From Pseudomonas sp. MM211 (GTDB taxonomy: Bacteria > Pseudomonadota > Gammaproteobacteria > Pseudomonadales > Pseudomonadaceae), in contig NZ_CP081942.1 in NCBI RefSeq assembly GCF_020386635.1, positions 2,666,001-2,730,000 of the forward strand: 64,000 bases of DNA, read 5' to 3'. The stretch's first letter is position 1, and each line of letters opens with the position of its first letter. A program made the translations under genes and the position numbers. The notes beneath the pieces are model-generated. The model was not told the DNA's origin and did not search any database. It saw only the letters and a program-made list of their open reading frames with translations. Below, one piece after another: positions 8,092-22,501 of the stretch.

Positions 8092-9895
8092 AATTCAGGG
8101 GCGTCAGATGCCCATCGAAGCCCACGGCATTATTGGTGACATGCGCAGTGCAGCACTGGTCGCTGACAGCGGTTGCGTGGATTTTTTCTGCTGGCCGGAT
8201 TTCGACAGCCCGTCGATCTTCACGGCGCTGCTCGACAGCCCTGAGGCCGGAGTCTTCCAGCTGGCGCCGGATCTGCCCGGTGCGCGTCGCCAGCAGATCT
8301 ACCTGCCGGACACCAACGTGTTGCAGACACGCTGGCTGGACGATTCTGCGGTAGTGGAGTGCACCGATGTCATGCCGATCAACGCCGATGTGGATGATGA
8401 TCCGCGTTTGATTCGCCGTATCCAGGTGGTTTCCGGTAGCGCACGGATCCGCATGCGCTGCCGGGTTCGTCATGATTACAGCCGTGCTGATACGGTCGCG
8501 GAGATGGAGGGCGACGATGTGCTCTTCCATGCGCCCGATCAGCCGAGCCTGCGCCTCTCCGCCAGCCAGTCACTGAAGATCGATCAACATTGTGGTGTTG
8601 CCGAGTTCGATTTGCAGGAAGGCGAACATGCCGAGTTCGTGCTGGGCGCGCCAGACGACCCGCTGGTCGCTGCCGGTGCCTGCGAGCACTGCCTGGAGGC
8701 CACCGTTGCCTACTGGCGGCGCTGGATCAAACAGTCCAACTACAGCGGACGTTGGCGCGAGATGGTGCACCGCTCGGCCCTGGCACTGAAGCTGCTGACC
8801 TCACGCAAGCACGGCGGCATTCTCGCTGCGGCCACCTACGGACTGCCTGAGGCGGCGGGCGGCGAGCGTAACTGGGATTACCGCTACACCTGGATTCGCG
8901 ATGCGTCGTTCACCGTCTACGCATTCATGCGCCTGGGCTTTACCGAAGAGGCCAATGCCTTCATGCGCTGGGTGCGCGAGCGCGTCGACGACTGTTCGGA
9001 AACCCCGGCCCATCTGCGCATCCTCTACAGCCTTCGTGGCCAGCATGAGTTGCCAGAGACTTCCCTCGATCATCTTGCCGGGCATGGCGGGGCGCAGCCG
9101 GTACGGATCGGCAACGAGGCCCACGATCAGGTTCAGCTGGATATCTTTGGCGAGTTGCTGGACGCGGTGTACCTCGCCAACAAGTACGGTGAGGCGATCT
9201 CCCACGACGGCTGGCACCATGTGGTGGGCATCGTCGATCAGGTCTGCGACAGCTGGCAGCAGAAAGATGTCGGTATCTGGGAGATACGCGGCGAGGAGCA
9301 GCACTTTCTGCATTCGCGGCTGATGTGCTGGGTGGCGTTGGATCGGGCCATCCGCCTGGCAGAGAAACGCTCGCTGCCGGCGCCTTTCTTGCGCTGGAAC
9401 GATCAGCGTCAGGCCATTCATGATGACATCTGGAACAACTTCTGGGATGAGGACTGCGGCCACTTCATCCAGCGCATCGGTTGTCAGGATGTCGATGGTT
9501 CGATGCTGCTGATGCCGCTAATGCGCTTTGTCGCCGCCAGCGATCCACGTTGGCTGGCCACGCTCGACGCGATCGAACATCAGTTGGTGCGCGATGGCAT
9601 GGTCTATCGCTACCGCACCGATGACGGTTTGAAAGGCGAGGAGGGTTCCTTCGTTGCCTGTTCGTTCTGGTACGTGGAGTGTCTGGCACGCGCCGGGCGC
9701 GTCGAGCAGGCGCATCTGGAGTTCGAGCAGCTACTTCGCTACGCCAACCCGGTGGGGCTGTACGCCGAGGAGCTCGACCGACGTGCCCATCATCTGGGCA
9801 ATACGCCGCAGGCGCTGAGTCATCTGGCACTGATCAGTGCTGCTACCTTTCTCGATCACAAGCTCAGCGGTGAACGCACCACCTGGCAGCCCTGA
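8084..9895 (+). CDS. Glycoside hydrolase family 15 (glucoamylase/trehalase-like)
   Basis: 603 residues from the ATG at 8084 (GGAG 10 nt upstream; a GTG six bases earlier is too close to that site). An N-terminal beta-rich domain (~1-215) precedes an (alpha/alpha)6 barrel holding the GH15 signatures [10 protein letters not shown] (general-acid region) and [14 protein letters not shown] (second catalytic Glu region). There is no signal peptide, so it acts in the cytoplasm on a glucan or trehalose-like substrate. Translational coupling to the SDR and the neighbouring envelope-stress genes suggest a role in carbon storage or osmolyte turnover. Confidence 0.88.
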   Translation: MVEIQGRQMPIEAHGIIGDMRSAALVADSGCVDFFCWPDFDSPSIFTALLDSPEAGVFQLAPDLPGARRQQIYLPDTNVLQTRWLDDSAVVECTDVMPINADVDDDPRLIRRIQVVSGSARIRMRCRVRHDYSRADTVAEMEGDDVLFHAPDQPSLRLSASQSLKIDQHCGVAEFDLQEGEHAEFVLGAPDDPLVAAGACEHCLEATVAYWRRWIKQSNYSGRWREMVHRSALALKLLTSRKHGGILAAATYGLPEAAGGERNWDYRYTWIRDASFTVYAFMRLGFTEEANAFMRWVRERVDDCSETPAHLRILYSLRGQHELPETSLDHLAGHGGAQPVRIGNEAHDQVQLDIFGELLDAVYLANKYGEAISHDGWHHVVGIVDQVCDSWQQKDVGIWEIRGEEQHFLHSRLMCWVALDRAIRLAEKRSLPAPFLRWNDQRQAIHDDIWNNFWDEDCGHFIQRIGCQDVDGSMLLMPLMRFVAASDPRWLATLDAIEHQLVRDGMVYRYRTDDGLKGEEGSFVACSFWYVECLARAGRVEQAHLEFEQLLRYANPVGLYAEELDRRAHHLGNTPQALSHLALISAATFLDHKLSGERTTWQP

Positions 9896-9922
9896 ACGAC
9901 TTGCGCTGCCTAGGCGTAGCGG

Positions 9923-10168
9923 TTATGCCCGCTCTTCGCCTGGTGGCGCGGATTTGCGCACGGGCAGCACGTCAATGATCTCGATGCCGAGTTGCTGGAT
10001 CAGTTCTCTGACTGAGCCGCTGGCCTCGAGGCCTTGCGGGTAATGGCCGGCAGGCAGCTCTGCGTTGAGTACGGTGAATTCCACCGCCTTCATATTGGGA
10101 ATGAAGCGGGTGGTGAGGGTCTGGAATCGCCTTTCGCCATCACGCGAATAGATGATCAAACAATCCAT
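9923..10168 (-). CDS. Hypothetical protein (81 aa)
   Basis: 81 residues from the ATG at 10168; a GTG at 10174 is an equally possible start since AGGG lies 4 nt before it. The sequence begins MDCLIIYSRDGERRFQTLT, with a predicted beta-beta-alpha character and a charged, Pro-containing C-terminus (VRKSAPPGEERA). No recognised motif, membrane segment or signal peptide. It is convergent with the GH15 gene. A real gene is likely but unproven. Confidence 0.45.
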   Translation of the reverse strand: MDCLIIYSRDGERRFQTLTTRFIPNMKAVEFTVLNAELPAGHYPQGLEASGSVRELIQQLGIEIIDVLPVRKSAPPGEERA

Positions 10169-10174
10169 GGTCAC

Positions 10175-10523
10175 AATGCCCTGAAGTCCGTTGATGATGC
10201 AGTGCAGGCTATGTGGCTGCGCCAGAGGGCAAGGCGGGCACCGGTCATGGCCGTCATGTCGATGATCCTGCGATCAGGCCGGGTGCCGGTTTCTCTGCGC
10301 TGGGCAGTGAATATTGTTGCGCACAGGAATGCAGGTCTGTGCGGTACGGGTCTTGTGCCCGAAGCCGGAGCATAGGCGATAACGTTGCCAGGCGAAAGCT
10401 AGCGTGGCAATTGCGACAACTGCATGAATTCGACTCGGCAGCCGACGAACGGCTCGGTCGATGCCCAGGCCCTGCCTGGGTTTCGTGTCACCAGCTGCAG
10501 GTGAAGCGATGTTGGCCGGGTAG
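10175..10523. other. Intergenic region with no recognised gene
   Basis: About 350 bases upstream of the 81-aa gene and downstream of the DMT exporter. Frames on the plus strand have no ribosome binding sites or family resemblance. No hairpin with a T-tract was found. Confidence 0.35.
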
Positions 10524-11378
10524 TCAGTTTCTGCTCTTCAGTCCGGCCCAGGCCACCGCGCCGAGAATCAGCAGGCCGCCCAGCAACATGCTGGCAGTTG
10601 GTACCGAGCCGAAGATCAGCCAGGCGCCGGCGATGGCGTAGATCGGCTCCATGGCGATCACCACCGCTGCGGTGTGCGTGCGTACATGGCGTAGCGAGGC
10701 GATGAACAGGCTGTAGGCCAGCGCCGTGCAGAGCACGCCCAGGGCCGCCAACTGCCACCAGTCGTGGAAGCCGATCTCGGGGAGCTCCGGCAGGCTCCAG
10801 GGCAACAGCGCCACGCTGATGGCCAGACATTGCCACCAGCACGACGATAAGCCGTCTACCTTGCTGGCGAAGTGTTTGTTGGCAACCGCTATGGCGGCAT
10901 AACTTGCGCCGGACAGAATGCCCCAGAGCAGGCCTGCTGTAGCGCCGTCACGCAGGTCGAAAGAGGGCGTCACCAGAATCAGCCCGATCGACACCAGTAA
11001 CACAATCAAACTGTCGGTACGCCCCAGGCGCTGTCCGAATATCAGTCGCTCGATCAGCGCGGTAAAGGCCGGGAACGAGGCGAAGCCCAGGGTGGCCACT
11101 GCCACACCGCCGGTTCGTACGGCCATGAAAAACAGAATCCAGTGCCCGCCCAGTGCGACGCCGGTGGTCAACAGCTTGGCTGCCGTGGCAGTGCTGACGC
11201 CGCGCCAGGGGCGAAGATCCAGGCACACACAGATCGCGCTCAAGGCCAGCAGAGCGAACGCTGCCCGCCCGAGCACGATCATGCTCGCGCTGACGTTCAG
11301 TGACTCACCGAACAATGCCGAGACCCCGACCAGCAGGGCGGCTGAATGCAGCTGTAGATGGGCGGTGCGACGACTCAT
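10524..11378 (-). CDS. DMT/EamA-family exporter
   Basis: 284 residues from the ATG at 11378 with ten predicted membrane helices in two EamA repeats (roughly 10-135 and 145-280). The 68-codon upstream extension lacks hydrophobic character and is excluded. Family members export amino acids or other metabolites from the cytoplasm. It is divergent from a LysR-type regulator about 100 bases away, a common pairing where the regulator controls the exporter. The substrate is unknown. Confidence 0.8.
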   Translation of the reverse strand: MSRRTAHLQLHSAALLVGVSALFGESLNVSASMIVLGRAAFALLALSAICVCLDLRPWRGVSTATAAKLLTTGVALGGHWILFFMAVRTGGVAVATLGFASFPAFTALIERLIFGQRLGRTDSLIVLLVSIGLILVTPSFDLRDGATAGLLWGILSGASYAAIAVANKHFASKVDGLSSCWWQCLAISVALLPWSLPELPEIGFHDWWQLAALGVLCTALAYSLFIASLRHVRTHTAAVVIAMEPIYAIAGAWLIFGSVPTASMLLGGLLILGAVAWAGLKSRN

Positions 11379-11480
11379 GGTGGGCCTGCCTGCTGGGGGA
11401 GCGAGCAGAGTGCCAAGTGCAGCAGATCCCGTAAAACGGATTATGCTGTGGTCTTTTATTCGAAAATCGAATGGTTGGCC

Positions 11481-12347
11481 ATGGCTAGGCAGAATTTGCA
11501 GATCGATTGGTTGCAGGCGTTCGTTGCAGTCGTCAGCAGCGGTTCGCTGACGGCTGCGGCCGTGGGGCTGGCGCGCTCGCAATCGGCGGTGAGCATGCAG
11601 ATCAAGAAGCTCGAGGCGGCGGTGGGGCGCCCGCTGCTACTTCGTGGGCCGCGGCACCTGAGCCTGACGCCGGCAGGCGAGGAATTGCTGGCCTACGCCC
11701 GCAAGTTGCTCCGGGTGCACAGCGAAGCACTGCTGGCACTGGGCGGCGTGCGGCTGGAGGGCAAGGTTTCTCTTGGTATCCCCGATGACTACGCACTGGG
11801 TTATCTGACCCCTCTGCTCAACGATTTCGCCAGCGGGCAGCCTGCGGTGGAAGTGAGCCTGGTGTGCGAACCCTCTACGCAGTTGATTCCCAAGGTGGAA
11901 AGCGGCGAACTGGATGTGGCTATCGTTACCCGTGACAAGCCGCAGCGCGGCGAGCTGCTGTTTCGCGAGGAATTGGTGTGGGTCGGCAATGCTCGCCAGG
12001 AAACCTGGCGGCAAACCCCGTTGCCGATTGCCGTGTACGAGTTGGGTAGTCAGGCACGTAGCCGCGTGCTCAAGAGTCTCGAGGCGCTTGGCCGCGATTA
12101 CCGGGTGGTCTACAACAGCCCCAGTGTGGCCGGGCAGCTGGCGGTGGCGGAAAGTGGCGCAGCGCTCGGCGTACTGACCCGGTGTTGCGTACCGGCCAGT
12201 TTGCAGGTGCTCGGCGCCGCCCAAGGACTGCCGAGCCTGCCGATGCTCGATGTGGTGGTGATGCGCAGCCGTGCGCCCGCACTGCCGGCGCTGGTCGACG
12301 CCCTGCATGAGCAAGTGTTGCAGACCCTGCGTCGGGATTTCGAATGA
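11481..12347 (+). CDS. LysR-family transcriptional regulator
   Basis: 288 residues. An N-terminal winged helix-turn-helix (about 5-65: DWLQAFVAVVSSGSLTAAA, then SQSAVSMQIKKLE, the LysR recognition helix) is followed by a periplasmic-binding-like effector domain (~88-285). The start at 11481 fits family spacing, although the upstream binding site is weak. It is divergent from the DMT exporter, so autoregulation and control of the exporter through the shared ~100-base region are likely. The inducer is unknown. Confidence 0.88.
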   Translation: MARQNLQIDWLQAFVAVVSSGSLTAAAVGLARSQSAVSMQIKKLEAAVGRPLLLRGPRHLSLTPAGEELLAYARKLLRVHSEALLALGGVRLEGKVSLGIPDDYALGYLTPLLNDFASGQPAVEVSLVCEPSTQLIPKVESGELDVAIVTRDKPQRGELLFREELVWVGNARQETWRQTPLPIAVYELGSQARSRVLKSLEALGRDYRVVYNSPSVAGQLAVAESGAALGVLTRCCVPASLQVLGAAQGLPSLPMLDVVVMRSRAPALPALVDALHEQVLQTLRRDFE

Positions 12348-12397
12348 TCAGTGGGCTATAGTCGCAGGCCTCTGCAACGGACATCAGCGAGGATCGT

Positions 12398-13453
12398 ATG
12401 AACTGTGCAGCACTGGGTATCGACTATCCGATCATTCAGGCGCCGATGGCTGGCACCGCTACGCCGGCGTTGGCCGCAGCCGTCAGCAATGCCGGAGGCC
12501 TGGGTTCCATCTCCATCGCTGCGGTGAAGGCCGAAGCCGGGCGGCAGATGATCATCGAGACCCGTGCCGGCACCAGTAGGCGCTTCAATATCAACGTGTT
12601 CTGCCATCGCCCCAGCGTTGCCGACCAGGTCGCAGAGCAGGCCTGGCTGGATCATCTGCAGCCTTACTTCGCCGAGTTCGATGTGCCGGCTCCACAGGTC
12701 ATCGGCGATATCTACAGCAGCTTTCAGAATGATGACGGTCAGCTCGAGGTGCTGCTAGAAGAGCGTCCGCCGATCGTCAGTTTTCACCTGGGGTTGCCCT
12801 CCCAGGATCGTATCGATGCGTTGAAAAAGGCTGGCATCACCCTGCTGGCGTCGGCGACCACGCTGGAGGAGGGGTACCAGCTGGAACAAGCCGGTATCGA
12901 TGTGATCGTTGCCCAAGGTATCGAGGCCGGTGGTCACCGCGGGGTATTCGATCCGCAGCGTGGCGATCAGGGAATCGGCACCCTGGCGCTGGTGCGTGTG
13001 CTGGTGCGGCATCTGTCGCGGCCGGTGATCGCCGCCGGAGGCATCATGGATGGCGCCGGTATCGCCGCTGCCATGACCCTGGGCGCCTGCGCGGCTCAGC
13101 TGGGTACGGCATTCATACTCTGCCCGGAGTCGGCGGCCAATGAAGCCTACCGACGCATGCTGGGCAGTGAGCGGGCGCAGGTTACTCAGGTGACCACGGT
13201 GATCTCCGGGCGTCCGGCGCGCGGCATTCTCAACCGTTTCATGGCTGAGGTGGGCGCTGCCGGGCATCCACCGGTGCCGGGTTTCGGTATCGCCTACGAT
13301 GCTGGCAAGCAGCTCATCGCCGCAGCAGCGAAGGCCGGTAATGCCGAGTTCGCTGCGCATTGGGCAGGACAGGGCGCGGCTCTGGCGCGAGCCATGCCGG
13401 CGGCCGAGCTGATCGCAGTACTGCAGCGCGAATATCTGGCTGCGCGTGGCTGA
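12398..13453 (+). CDS. Nitronate monooxygenase family flavoprotein
   Basis: 351 residues with an FMN-binding TIM-barrel. It has the NMO signatures PIIQAPMAG near the N-terminus, the [11 protein letters not shown] loop (~170-180) that binds flavin phosphate and supplies a His, and [15 protein letters not shown]. These enzymes oxidise alkyl nitronates such as propionate-3-nitronate; some relatives are enoyl reductases. A GAGG site precedes the ATG. It lies 50 bases after the LysR gene on the same strand and may be co-transcribed with it. Confidence 0.85.
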   Translation: MNCAALGIDYPIIQAPMAGTATPALAAAVSNAGGLGSISIAAVKAEAGRQMIIETRAGTSRRFNINVFCHRPSVADQVAEQAWLDHLQPYFAEFDVPAPQVIGDIYSSFQNDDGQLEVLLEERPPIVSFHLGLPSQDRIDALKKAGITLLASATTLEEGYQLEQAGIDVIVAQGIEAGGHRGVFDPQRGDQGIGTLALVRVLVRHLSRPVIAAGGIMDGAGIAAAMTLGACAAQLGTAFILCPESAANEAYRRMLGSERAQVTQVTTVISGRPARGILNRFMAEVGAAGHPPVPGFGIAYDAGKQLIAAAAKAGNAEFAAHWAGQGAALARAMPAAELIAVLQREYLAARG

Positions 13454-13459
13454 GGCGTT

Positions 13460-13822
13460 TTATCGCGAGCGGAACGCCCGGCTGGAAATGCTTACGCCAT
13501 TGCCGTCGGGGCCCTTGCTGTTGGCGAAGCCATAGCCCTCGCCCTGGTGTATCGGGCCGAACTCCAGGCCATTGCTCAGGGCGCGGCTGCGGAAGGCCTC
13601 GAGGTTTTCCACATCGAACACCAGCTTCACGCGGGCCTGGTTGCCTTTCAGTGATACGGCTGCACGGTGTACCAGCAGGATCAGCCCGCCGCGAGGGTGA
13701 TGCAGCTCGATCACGCCCTGATCTTCCGCGCTGCTCACGAAACCGAAGTGGCGCTCATAAAACGCGCAGGTCTTGCCCGGATCATTGGCATACAGCATGA
13801 CGCGGGTGCTGGGGGCGCTCAT
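13460..13822 (-). CDS. VOC/glyoxalase-fold protein
   Basis: 120 residues with the paired beta-alpha-beta-beta-beta units of the vicinal oxygen chelate superfamily: VMLYANDPGKTCAFYERHFG opens the first and VKLVFDVENLEAFRSRALS the second, ending in a SKGPDGNGVSI motif typical of the fold. AGGAAC precedes the start. It is convergent with the NMO gene. VOC proteins include glyoxalases, dioxygenases and antibiotic-binding proteins; the substrate cannot be assigned. Confidence 0.8.
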   Translation of the reverse strand: MSAPSTRVMLYANDPGKTCAFYERHFGFVSSAEDQGVIELHHPRGGLILLVHRAAVSLKGNQARVKLVFDVENLEAFRSRALSNGLEFGPIHQGEGYGFANSKGPDGNGVSISSRAFRSR

Positions 13823-13963
13823 GGGGGAGGTTCCTGTAACTGGGCTGGGCAGGCGTAGCCATGATGGCGTACATCCGCGGTAATGAAGATGAAGGTCGAG
13901 TATGTGCCAATACGGTGACAGGCCGACAGCGGTGCGGTCGGCCGGAGCAGGAAACTGCCTGGG

Positions 13964-14233
13964 TCAGGCAGTATGCAGCTGGACTTCTTCGATGGTGTCG
14001 TGCCGATCCGGAGCTTGGATGCCGGTCAGTTCACTGATCAACGCCCACTGCTGATCGAGCTCCTGGCTGACTGCGCCAAGCCGGGTGATCATCTTCGAGG
14101 CGGCGGAGCGAACGCCGCCGTCATCGCTGCGCAGCAGATCGAACGACAGTGCGGTCATCGCGGCTGTCATGTGGGTGATCGTGCGTGAGGTGAGGGTAAG
14201 CAGTTCGGTGAGCTGTTGTTCTTTCGCGTTCAT
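13964..14233 (-). CDS. Hypothetical helical protein (89 aa)
   Basis: 89 residues from the ATG at 14233, chosen over an upstream ATG because AAGGAAG precedes it. Largely alpha-helical, with heptad-like spacing (LTELLTLTSRTITHMTAAM, then GAVSQELDQQWALISEL) suggesting a coiled coil, and an acidic C-terminus. No signal peptide or membrane segment. It is divergent from the aru operon with ~475 bases between. Not recognised. Confidence 0.55.
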   Translation of the reverse strand: MNAKEQQLTELLTLTSRTITHMTAAMTALSFDLLRSDDGGVRSAASKMITRLGAVSQELDQQWALISELTGIQAPDRHDTIEEVQLHTA

Positions 14234-15933
<1,700 letters not shown>

Positions 15934-15942
15934 CCTGCCTTG

Positions 15943-15964
15943 CTGGCGGCCCGAGTGCCGCCAG
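15943..15964 (+). other. Intercistronic hairpin aruC-aruF
   Basis: A perfect 8-bp stem (CTGGCGGC/GCCGCCAG) with a 6-base loop, without a following T-tract. It is better read as an mRNA-processing or polarity element than a full terminator. Confidence 0.45.
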
Positions 15965-16063
15965 TGCTCTTATCCGCCCGACCGGATGTTACGGTCGGCA
16001 CCATGGATGATGGTTCTCGCCGCCGGGACTGCTGTGCCCGGGCTCTTCTGAAGGAGTGACACC

Positions 16064-17080
16064 ATGCTGGTTATGCGCCCTGCGCGAATGACCGACCTCG
16101 CTGAAGTGCAGCGCCTGGCTGCCGACAGCCCGGTAGGGGTCACCTCGCTGCCGGACAACGCCGAGCGGCTGCGCGACAAGATCGCCGCCTCGGAGGCCTC
16201 GTTCGCGGCTGAAGTGAGCTTCAATGGCGAGGAGCGCTATTTCTTCGTGCTCGAGGACAGTGAGTCTGCCCGCCTGGTCGGCTGCTCCGGCATCGTCGCC
16301 TCGGCCGGCTATTCCGAGCCGTTCTACAGTTTTCGCAACGAGACCTTCGTTCACAACTCCCGTGAGCTGAAGATCCACAACAAGATTCACGTGCTTTCGC
16401 TGTGCCACGACCTGACCGGCAACAGCCTGCTGACCAGTTTCTACGTCGAGCGCTCGCTGGTCGACAGTGTCTGGTCCGAGCTCAACTCCCGTGCTCGTCT
16501 GCTGTTCGCGGCCTGCCACCCGGAGCGGTTCGCCGATGCCATGGTGGTGGAGATCGTCGGCGAGAGCGACGACGCTGGCGAGTCGCCGTTCTGGGATGCA
16601 GTGGGCCGGCATTTCTTCGGCATGAGCTATGCCGAAGCCGAGCGGCTGTGCGGCTTGCGCAGCCGGGCCTACCTCGCCGAACTGATGCCCCATTACCCGA
16701 TCTACGTGCCGCTGCTGCCGGATACCGCGCAGGAGTCCATGGGCCTGGTGCATCCGCGTGCCCAGGTGTCCTTCGACATTCTCATGCGTGATGGTTTCGA
16801 GACCGACCATTACATCGACATCTTCGATGGTGCACCGACCCTGCATGCACGGATCTCGGGCATTCGCTCCATCGCCCAGAGCGTGCTGGCGCCTGTGGTG
16901 CTCGGCGAAACCGACGGCGGTGGGCGACCTTATCTGGTCAGCAACGAGCAGTTGCAGGGCTTTCGTGCGGTGATTGCCGAACTGAATTGGGCGCCTGGCC
17001 AGCCCGCGGTGCTCGACCCGATCACCGCGCAGACGCTCGGCGTTGCTGAAGGCGGGCAGGTAAGGCTGGTGGCGGTATGA
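16064..17080 (+). CDS. aruF: Arginine/ornithine succinyltransferase, alpha subunit
   Basis: 338 residues. An AstA-family acyltransferase with MRPARMTDLAEVQRLA at the N-terminus, the SRELKIHNKIHVLSLCHDLTG and ESPFWDAVGRHFFGM motifs, and a C-terminal VLDPITAQTLGV segment. It transfers succinyl from succinyl-CoA to the alpha-amino group of arginine or ornithine, the committed step of the AST pathway. Pseudomonads make a heteromer of AruF (alpha, here) and AruG. AAGGAG precedes the ATG; aruG follows after 52 bases. Confidence 0.95.
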   Translation: MLVMRPARMTDLAEVQRLAADSPVGVTSLPDNAERLRDKIAASEASFAAEVSFNGEERYFFVLEDSESARLVGCSGIVASAGYSEPFYSFRNETFVHNSRELKIHNKIHVLSLCHDLTGNSLLTSFYVERSLVDSVWSELNSRARLLFAACHPERFADAMVVEIVGESDDAGESPFWDAVGRHFFGMSYAEAERLCGLRSRAYLAELMPHYPIYVPLLPDTAQESMGLVHPRAQVSFDILMRDGFETDHYIDIFDGAPTLHARISGIRSIAQSVLAPVVLGETDGGGRPYLVSNEQLQGFRAVIAELNWAPGQPAVLDPITAQTLGVAEGGQVRLVAV

Positions 17081-17132
17081 ACGTGTCAGTGATGAATGCC
17101 AGCTGTCTGGCTCGCAGTTTTCTGGAGGCATC

Positions 17133-18149
17133 ATGATCGTTCGCTCCGTACGTGCCGGTGACCTGCCGGCGCTGATTGATCTGGCGCGCAGCACGGGCAC
17201 CGGGCTGACCACCCTGCCAGCCAACGAGGCTCGTCTGGCCTATCGGGTCGGTCGTGCCGAGAAGACCTTTCGCGGTGAAGCCGAGCGCGGCGATTGCGAT
17301 TACATGTTCGTTCTCGAAGACGACGACGGCCGTGTGCTAGGCATCTCCGCGATTGCCGGTGGGGTTGGCTTGCGTGAGTCCTGGTACAACTACCGGGTCG
17401 GCCTCACTGTCTGCGCCTCCCAGGAACTGAATATCCACCGTCAGGTGCCAACGCTGTTTCTGGCCAATGACCTGACCGGCCATTCCGAACTCTGCTCGCT
17501 GTTCCTGCATGCCGATCACCGCACCGGGCTGAACGGGCGTCTGTTGTCCAAGGCGCGTTTGCTGTTCATCGCCGAGTTCCGTGAGCATTTCGGCGACAAG
17601 ATCATCGCCGAAATGCGCGGTGTCTCTGATGAAGAAGGACGTTCGCCATTCTGGGAATGCCTCGGTCGGCACTTCTTCCGTATGGAGTTCTCCCAGGCGG
17701 ATTACCTCACCGGTGTCGGCAACAAGGCGTTCATCGCCGAGCTGATGCCGAGGTTCCCGCTGTACACCTGCTTCCTGTCCGAGGCCGCGCGCGAAGTGAT
17801 CGGCCGCGTGCACCCGGACACCGAGCCGGCGCTGGCGATGCTCAAGTCGGAAGGTTTCAGCTATCAGGGCTATGTCGACATCTTCGATGCCGGCCCGGCC
17901 ATCGAGGCAGAAACCGCCAAGATCCGTGCGATTCGCGACAGCCAGTTGTTGGTACTGGCCATCGGTACGCCAGGGGACGATGCGCCGGTGTATCTAGTGC
18001 ACAACCGCAAGCGCGAGGATTGCCGCATCACCGCAGCGCGGGCGCGCATGGCCGCTGGCACCCTGGTGGTCGACCCACTGACCGCCAGGCGTCTGCGCCT
18101 GAGCGTGGGAGATCAGGTACGCGCAGTGATGTTGGCCGCGCAGGCCTGA
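17133..18149 (+). CDS. aruG: Arginine succinyltransferase, beta subunit
   Basis: 338 residues, the same length as AruF and clearly paralogous: MIVRSVRAGDLPALIDLA, SQELNIHRQVPTLFLANDLTG and RSPFWECLGRHFFRM align with AruF motifs. GGAGGC lies before the ATG. It pairs with AruF to form the heteromeric succinyltransferase at the head of the pathway. The tandem duplication of an AstA ancestor is a Pseudomonas feature; enterobacteria have one subunit. Confidence 0.95.
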   Translation: MIVRSVRAGDLPALIDLARSTGTGLTTLPANEARLAYRVGRAEKTFRGEAERGDCDYMFVLEDDDGRVLGISAIAGGVGLRESWYNYRVGLTVCASQELNIHRQVPTLFLANDLTGHSELCSLFLHADHRTGLNGRLLSKARLLFIAEFREHFGDKIIAEMRGVSDEEGRSPFWECLGRHFFRMEFSQADYLTGVGNKAFIAELMPRFPLYTCFLSEAAREVIGRVHPDTEPALAMLKSEGFSYQGYVDIFDAGPAIEAETAKIRAIRDSQLLVLAIGTPGDDAPVYLVHNRKREDCRITAARARMAAGTLVVDPLTARRLRLSVGDQVRAVMLAAQA

Positions 18150-18169
18150 GTGTGTTTCTGATGTGATCA

Positions 18170-18191
18170 GGGGCGACGTGCCGTCTGCCCC
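18170..18191 (+). other. Intercistronic hairpin aruG-aruD
   Basis: GGGGC-GACG pairs with CGTC-GCCCC around a TGC loop, with one bulged T. There is no T-tract. It lies in the 136-base gap before aruD and may modulate mRNA stability within the operon. Confidence 0.35.
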
Positions 18192-18282
18192 GACCGGTGA
18201 TGCCGCCATAGAGTGGCAGCCGTTATAGAACAAGGTCACCGCCTGGCGGTGGCCTGTCGAACCGTGAAGCCTGGAGTGATAG

Positions 18283-21098
<2,816 letters not shown>

Positions 21099-21139
21099 AC
21101 AGGCTCGCAACTCGAGCTGTTATTGAACCTGGAGTATTT

Positions 21140-21424
21140 ATGAGCGACGCCCTGCAACTGATCCTCGAAGATAGCGACGGCACCCAGCTGGAAACCTCGT
21201 GTACCCGTTTTGCCGTGCTCTGGCAGGGCAAGGAGGTATGGATCCAGCAGGTCGGTAATGGCCAACTGATGATCGGCGTTGACGTGGCAGAGGGTGACAC
21301 TGAGTACGCCAACCTGCTGCTACGTCCACTGGCCACCAATCTGGTCAGTCTGGAACTTGAAATGGAGCCAGCTGCAGACGACGCTGATGATGACCATGTC
21401 CACGGCCCAGACTGCAATCACTGA
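21140..21424 (+). CDS. Conserved small acidic protein inside the aru cluster
   Basis: 94 residues from the ATG at 21140 with CTGGAG upstream. The sequence is beta-rich (LQLILEDSDGTQLETSC, KEVWIQQVGNGQLMIGV) and ends in an Asp/His tail (DDADDDHVHGPDCNH) that could bind metal. It lies between aruB and aruE, a place where P. aeruginosa also carries a small uncharacterised gene. Co-transcription is certain by spacing (41 and 9 bases). Not a known AST enzyme; possible roles include a metal chaperone for the zinc-dependent AruE, which is speculation. Confidence 0.7.
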   Translation: MSDALQLILEDSDGTQLETSCTRFAVLWQGKEVWIQQVGNGQLMIGVDVAEGDTEYANLLLRPLATNLVSLELEMEPAADDADDDHVHGPDCNH

Positions 21425-21433
21425 GGAAACCCT

Positions 21434-22444
21434 ATGCTTGCCCTCGGTAACCTGCTCGAACTGACCCTGGCTGGCTATGAGCCTGCCTCGAAGATCCAGC
21501 TGACGCCGGAGGGCACGCGCCTGCGATGGCTGGCCGAGGGTGCACTTGAAATCACTCCGGCCAGCGGCCGCGACAATGGTATGGATCTGCTGCTCTCAGC
21601 AGGTATCCATGGCAATGAAACAGCCCCTATCGAACTGCTCGACCGCCTCTTGTGCCGCATCGCGCGCAATGAGCTGCAGCCGCGGGCACGCCTGTTACTG
21701 CTGTTCGGCAACCCCGCGGCGATGCGCCGTGGCGTTCGCTTCGTCGAGCAGGATATCAACCGGCTGTTCAGCGGCCGGCACGAGCTCAGTAGCGGCGGCG
21801 AGGCGATGCGCGCCTGTGAGTTGGAGCATCTGGCGGTATCGTTCTTTGCCGATGCTTCGCGCACGCGCCTGCATTACGACCTGCATACCGCTATCCGCGC
21901 TTCGCGCATTGAGCAGTTCGCCCTCTATCCCTGGGCCGAAGGGCGTCGCCAATCTCGCCGCGAATGTGCACGGTTGCAGGCTGCCGGTATCGACGCGGTG
22001 CTGCTGCAGAGCAAGGCGTCGACTACGTTCAGCGCCTACACTTATGCTCAATTGGGTGCCGAAGCGTTCACCTTGGAACTGGGCAAAGCCAGGCCGTTTG
22101 GCCACAACGAAATGGTCAATCTGGATCATCTGGAACTGCGCCTGGAGGTTCTCATCGAAGGGCGCGAGCCCCCGATCGATGAGTCGGCAACCGAGCGTCT
22201 GCAGCTTTTTTCCTTTGCCCGCGAGGTGATCAAGCACAGCGACGCCTTTACCCTGCACCTCCCATCAGACGTGGAAAACTTCACCGAGCTGGAATCCGGT
22301 TATCTGCTGGCGGAAGACCTGGCCAGTAGCCGCTGGGTTGTGGAAGAGCAGGGTGCGCGGATCATTTTCCCCAATCCCAAAGTGCATAATGGCCAGCGCG
22401 CCGGCATCCTGATCGTTCCGGCCGACGTTTCGTTGTTGGAGTGA
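21434..22444 (+). CDS. aruE: Succinylglutamate desuccinylase
   Basis: 336 residues. An M14-like zinc carboxypeptidase-fold amidase with the metal motif [11 protein letters not shown] (His and Glu ligands), [11 protein letters not shown], the third-ligand region DLHTAIR and the ALELGK-like [12 protein letters not shown] catalytic Glu. It cleaves succinylglutamate to glutamate and succinate, the last AST step. GAGGAAA precedes the ATG, 9 bases after the small acidic gene. Confidence 0.94.
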   Translation: MLALGNLLELTLAGYEPASKIQLTPEGTRLRWLAEGALEITPASGRDNGMDLLLSAGIHGNETAPIELLDRLLCRIARNELQPRARLLLLFGNPAAMRRGVRFVEQDINRLFSGRHELSSGGEAMRACELEHLAVSFFADASRTRLHYDLHTAIRASRIEQFALYPWAEGRRQSRRECARLQAAGIDAVLLQSKASTTFSAYTYAQLGAEAFTLELGKARPFGHNEMVNLDHLELRLEVLIEGREPPIDESATERLQLFSFAREVIKHSDAFTLHLPSDVENFTELESGYLLAEDLASSRWVVEEQGARIIFPNPKVHNGQRAGILIVPADVSLLE

Positions 22445-22501
22445 TCACCCATAGGCGTGGCGCATTCTATTTTTCGTTTATCTGCCCGCACAGGAGTGCA
22501 T

